From NCBI RefSeq assembly GCF_021155765.1, contig NC_060114.1, forward strand, positions 3,534,001-3,598,000: 64,000 bases of DNA, read 5' to 3'. A program made the translations under genes and the position numbers. Of the stretch, positions 59,694 through 64,000 are shown one piece after another; positions within the stretch are counted from its first letter, which is position 1; every line of letters starts with the position of its first letter. Source of the DNA: Diprion similis. Lineage: Eukaryota > Arthropoda > Insecta > Hymenoptera > Diprionidae. The notes below the pieces were generated by a model. It did no database searches, had not been told where the DNA came from, and saw only the letters and a program-made list of their open reading frames with translations.

Positions 59694-60026
59694 TAGTGTG
59701 CCTAGGAGTGCAGCTTCTTTCCCCAAAACAGTGTCTATCCCACGCTGGGCTGGACTTAAGTAAGATGTGTACCAACGGCACCAAAATCCCCTAGATCGGT
59801 GACGATTGATTGTCGTGACGTTAAATCTGCGTGGGGAAAAAATTGAGCGGGACTTTAAACAACTCACACGACAACTAAACATGACGGCATAACCGTGCAG
59901 GGTAGCGTTCGCCAGGAAAATAATTCTCCGACAATATAGGGATTTCTTTAGACAGTTGGTACACGTCTCACTTAAAGGCTTTGACCTCGAAGAAAGGGGC
60001 GTGTCGTTGGAGTTCTAGGCACGCCA
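59694..60026. mobile_element. fold-back MITE, copy 2 of the 29684-29982 family
   Basis: Starts AGTGTGCCTAGGAGTGCAGC and ends CTAGGCACGCCA, sharing TTAAGTAAGATGTGTACCAA, CAATATAGGGATTT and CACGTCTCACTTAAAGGC with copy 1. About 30 bases longer near the first third. Confidence 0.8.
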
Positions 60027-60039
60027 TGTATACTCACAC

Positions 60040-60560
60040 CACGATTTCGTGTCCAAACGGATGCCTGGGGATGCTCGGCCGCTCTTTCACCCGGCAAAAA
60101 TGACGAAGCGGGATCTCTGGTTCTGCAGAATTCGCGGAATTCTCATATATATTCCGAATAAGGCGACGGAACGCGACAACCGCAGGCTCGCAGTAGACGC
60201 GCGGAGTTATCCGCACTGCACGAGCATGCAGGAGTGCAAATACTATCCGCAGCGTGTCGAGGCTTGCCTGCCTATCCACTTATGTTGCCTGGCCGCCGCA
60301 GCGCGGGACAGTTCGCAACTGAAGCTGGCAGGGCGCCGTAAAAACGCATCACTTCCAACGCCGCGGTATGCATTCTAAGCGAGTGACTGCCTGCCTGCCT
60401 GCCGGGCTGCCTGCCTGCATAATCTCTCGGCCAACAGTATGCGGCTAACAAACTGACTGACAGTGGCCAAGGAAACGTGTCTTTATGCACGCGGTGAAAG
60501 CTCGGCGATCGCGCTAAGGACTGGAAGCGTGTCGTGAACCGGGATCACTTGTCGCGCCTC
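60040..60560. promoter_or_regulatory. CpG-rich island of unknown role
   Basis: About 500 bases of GC-rich sequence in AT-rich surroundings, with a (CTGC)n tract at about 60388-60420. Open frames run on both strands (109 codons at 60049-60378 on +), but none resembles a known protein. It may be a promoter or first exon of a neighbouring gene. Confidence 0.35.
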
Positions 60561-60863
60561 GATCATTTTCTCGGTTGTATATGGATTAGGCCTGTATGTA
60601 TTGTACATATGTCTGTAGACTAGGGTGTTTCGGGAGAAAAGTAATTTCAGAATTTCCACTGTGGCGCCCTCTGAGAAGTTTGTTCTGTCAAATTATAAGA
60701 CTACGATACGTACATATATGCTATAAAGTTGCTGACGATTTTTTTTTTTTTTCACATGGTTTTGGATAAGAAATGATGTCTTATGTCAAAAAATGATTCC
60801 GATAAAATATTCGATATTTTTTAACGAAGAAGAATGAAATTTATGTGAATATATAAACCCTCT

Positions 60864-61119
60864 TACACTACATAATATTTTTTTTACGGCATGGGCATTG
60901 AAAAGTCCACTTTTTGTGGCAGTTTTCGTTCCGTAAAGTGACGCTTTATACGGTAGCGAACAAAGTTGCAGAATAAAGTCTTTATTCCGCAGTTCTGATG
61001 CGCAGTTCGAAGTGCGCATCCCAAACTGCCGAATAAAGTAGCTTCGTCGAACAGATCGCGACATAACCTCACTCTTCGTTTTGCTTTTCAATGCCCATAC
61101 CGTAAAAAATATTGTATGT
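60864..61119. repeat. nested inverted repeats (cruciform-prone)
   Basis: Outer arms: CGGCATGGGCATTGAAAAG (to 60904) and CTTTTCAATGCCCATACCG (from 61084). Inner: CTTTATTCCGCAGTT (60980) against AACTGCCGAATAAAG (to 61038). Innermost: GATGCGCA/TGCGCATC at 60997-61020. A further palindrome GCAGAATAAAG/CTTTATTCCGC overlaps at 60968-60990. Confidence 0.75.
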
Positions 61120-61130
61120 CACCACATACA

Positions 61131-61258
61131 ATATGCCCGTAAACCGTTTTTTGGATCGGATAATTTCAGTACTCGCTTCCGGCTCGTTTCCGGCTCGCCT
61201 TCAGCTCGTCCTGAAATCTTTATCCTTGCCAAAAAAACAGGCGGTTTACGGGCATGCC
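61131..61258. repeat. 128-bp inverted repeat
   Basis: TATGCCCGTAAACCG...GATAATTTCAG on the left is mirrored by CTGAAATCTTTATC...CGGTTTACGGGCATG on the right, around a CCGGCTCG-repeat loop. It abuts the nested repeat at 60864-61119. Confidence 0.7.
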
Positions 61259-64000
61259 ACATAAATAGCTATTTTTACTTTCCTGTCTCACTTCTGTTAC
61301 TTCCGATACTTCTAGATCTATGTCTCATGACAGTAGAAGTCTTAAAATATAAAATAGAGGAGCTTGATAGTATGAAAAACGACCTTTTAATTGTTTTCTT
61401 TTCACTTAAAAACGCATCTCCTCTTTCAATACTTGATATCAATATTGGCCGATTTTTTCATACATCTTGTTGACTATTTCGAACAACTTCACGCATGGAT
61501 TTTGCGACATTCTTCTTCGTTCAAGAGTTTTAATTTTGAAAATAGCGAAGATTTTTCCGGAATTACTTTTCGACATGGGACATTATTTCTTATCCATGAT
61601 AAAAGGATTACTCTTCTCTATTATGTGGGATCGAAGATATCATTTGCACCAGTGAATATTCATCAGAAGAAAATTTATTACTTGCCGTTCGAACAACTGT
61701 TCGCATTGAGCTGTTAATTTTTTATGCAATCAAGTTTCTTCAAAACGTCGGCGATAATTGTAACTATTGGAGTATCAAAAAAGTTGTCACTAAAAATTAA
61801 ACTTCAAATTGGGCACATCAATATTTGCAGAATTACTTTTTTTAAATGAATCCCACACTCTAATGGTAAGAAGTATTCATTCGCAGGAACAGCGATATTT
61901 TTTTCGGAATATCGATTATTTGAACATGTTTCCTTTAATACTCACAAAATACTTTTTTTTATAAAATTAGTTCATTTGCATGTTTCAGAACCTTTTGCTT
62001 CCACAATAATAACACAAAACCGTAGCACAAGTTTTGAATAACTTACGAAATGTTTAATATGTGGGCATAAGAAGAAAATAAAGAGAATGAAAGTGTCCAT
62101 CATATTTAAGAAGTTCAAAATTTCCATGTCTTTAAACAAATATTTTTGAAATTTTTACCATTTGTGTAGAACTCTGAAATTAGAATTTCTTCCAAGTTCG
62201 AGATTAAAAATCAATTTAAACTTATAAATATTTTCCTTAAATTTCTTCGAAATTTCTTTTCCAGATTAGGCTTTGATAGTAGAAAACTGAATTGGTTTTC
62301 GACACACTTACTAACATGGGTTAAAAATTTTTGCAAAGATTTTTCAATAGAACTTTTCCAAGTTATCAATCTTCAATATTTGGCAAAAGTTCATCGAAAT
62401 CTACCCCTAAGATTTAGCAGGATCAAGGTTGTCGTTTGTACATCAGACTTTCCTGTAAACAAATAAATCGCCGGTTCAAAATCACGGCGAACGCGCTTAT
62501 CTGCAGGCTTTTTATTATATGCCTACGTGACGTACGTGAAGCTCGTAAATCCGGAGATACGAGTTCAATCAAAGGTGATTCGACGAGCCGGCTAGCAATC
62601 TCGGTAAATCGGAGTGATTTGAACCTCGTAAATCAAAGGAACGTGCCATCAACGGCTCCTTATTTCACGAGCTCATGATGCAGGCGTAAGTTGAAGATTG
62701 ATCGCGTTGGAATCGATGCTGCATCGCCGATGATGCCAACACTTAAACCTTGGGGATCTATAACTGTGATTGCTGTTCAATTGGATTCTTTTATTGAAAG
62801 TATTGTTTCACTTTTACTTGCACAATATTGTTCATTCGAATTTTGTCGCTGAAATAATCTAATGATGAAAATTTTTATAAGTTTTATCTTTATTTATAAT
62901 ATATATTCATTTTCAATTGTAGATTTCCAACAATTTCTTTTACCATTTTTTCTTTCTTTCTTTGTTTAAATATTGTTCATCATAATTGTCAACGAGGATA
63001 TTACGGTTATTTAAATATGTACCCTGGCCGGGTGAGTTTTTTGCACAATAAGGTCGCCATTTTCTAAACTAAGAATGGAAAATAATAGTTATTTTAAGGG
63101 TATATCGATATTTTGTGCAGATGTGGGGAAGAACTGTAATAGTTCTGTAGAAATCACCTTTACTAAGGAAATTACAAATATATGGACACTTACAGTAACT
63201 CTCGGTGTGATTTTATTACATTTAAGGTGAAACGCAATTACTGAGTTATAATATTGCTGGTGTAATAACTTTTACACTTCATGTAAAATCTAGAATTTAT
63301 TGTACCCGTATCAAATGTCTGACGTAAACAATGAAACATAAATATATGTTCTAAATTCACTTCAATACACTTCCAAAAATGTTCTTCAATGTACTATTTT
63401 TCATTTTTTATCGAAACCTGCGTCTCTATGTCGGTTTTTTTGCCACTCTGGTATGACACGATGAACCTTCATCAATTCAGAAGGATAAATATGTTTTGAT
63501 ATCTTATTGTAGTTGAGGCATACCAAACAAAAACAATGCAACCAATTGTTTCAAATTCGATTCAAAAGTTCGAAATAGGGAAAATCTTCCAGCAATTTTA
63601 GTCGTGACGATGATGATAAACAAGAATGAAACATTTTTAACGTTCCAATTAAAGAACCTTTTATCAAAATTGTTACATCTTAAGCTAGTGTGATTCGAAT
63701 TTGTATTGCTTATAGTACGGATGACGTTTCATTCGTGTCTCCTATAATTGGCACAAACAGCGATGCTGGAAACTTTTGAAACGGATTTCCCTCCTTTTCT
63801 AACCTCCAATTCAACCGACGACACCCATCCCTCTTCAACTGCAGATTGTGATACGTAATTAATTGAGTTATCATTTGGGATGAAAGTGTAAATTCAAAAA
63901 CTATAATAAATCCTGCAGAAGATCTTCGGCACCCAATGTTACACTCATACATTGGCTATGATATTGGATTCTGGAATCCTTTACTCCATCGCAAGTTGAT
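61259..64000. other. no gene recognised
   Basis: AT-rich sequence with overlapping short frames. No further UPF0489 exon, repeat array or RNA gene was recognised. Confidence 0.4.

Noticed and set aside
60049..60378. 109-codon frame in the GC island
   Set aside because: Opposite-strand frames are also open, as expected from GC richness; no recognisable domain.
1..64000. tRNA, rRNA or snRNA genes
   Set aside because: No GGTTCRANNCC-type B box with a matching cloverleaf, and no recognisable rRNA or snRNA sequence, was seen by eye; a covariance-model scan would be needed to exclude them.

Overview
The window looks like a piece of an insect nuclear chromosome, most likely Hymenoptera. It is strongly AT-rich, its genes are split by introns with ordinary GT-AG borders, and its arginine kinase reads like hymenopteran arginine kinases. 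Three genes can be supported, all on the + strand: arginine kinase (coding 22748-31286), the DEAD-box helicase DDX20/Gemin3 (36932-43430), and the 5' part of a UPF0489-family gene, the homologue of human C5orf22 (47620-53495, running on beyond what I can recognise).

Layout. 1-22 kb holds no confident gene. It contains several fold-back (MITE-like) elements, a tandem duplication (6.8-7.4 kb), a 127-bp-period array (15.3-16.0 kb), two exon-like segments (2.8 kb on the minus strand, 4.2 kb on the plus strand) and GC-richer islands. 22.7-32.2 kb is arginine kinase, with a 3.2 kb first coding intron that carries a 42-bp minisatellite and a decayed antisense reading frame. 32.2-36.9 kb is intergenic and includes an A/C-rich, G-poor tract with coding-like fragments. 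36.9-43.6 kb is DDX20. 43.6-47.1 kb is intergenic with a degenerate dispersed repeat. 47.1-53.5 kb is the UPF0489 gene. 53.5-64 kb is rich in long inverted-repeat elements, plus a GC-rich island near 60.0-60.6 kb.

The three genes have no evident shared pathway: arginine kinase buffers ATP with phosphoarginine, DDX20 belongs to the SMN complex that builds spliceosomal snRNPs, and the role of UPF0489 is unknown. Their adjacency is probably just chromosomal neighbourhood. The main surprises are an alternative arginine kinase N-terminus with the form of a myristoylation/palmitoylation signal, a DDX20 tail of about 900 residues, at least seven long-inverted-repeat element families, and a stop-interrupted minus-strand reading frame inside the arginine kinase intron. 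No tRNA, rRNA or CRISPR array was seen. All boundaries were read by eye and no searches were run.
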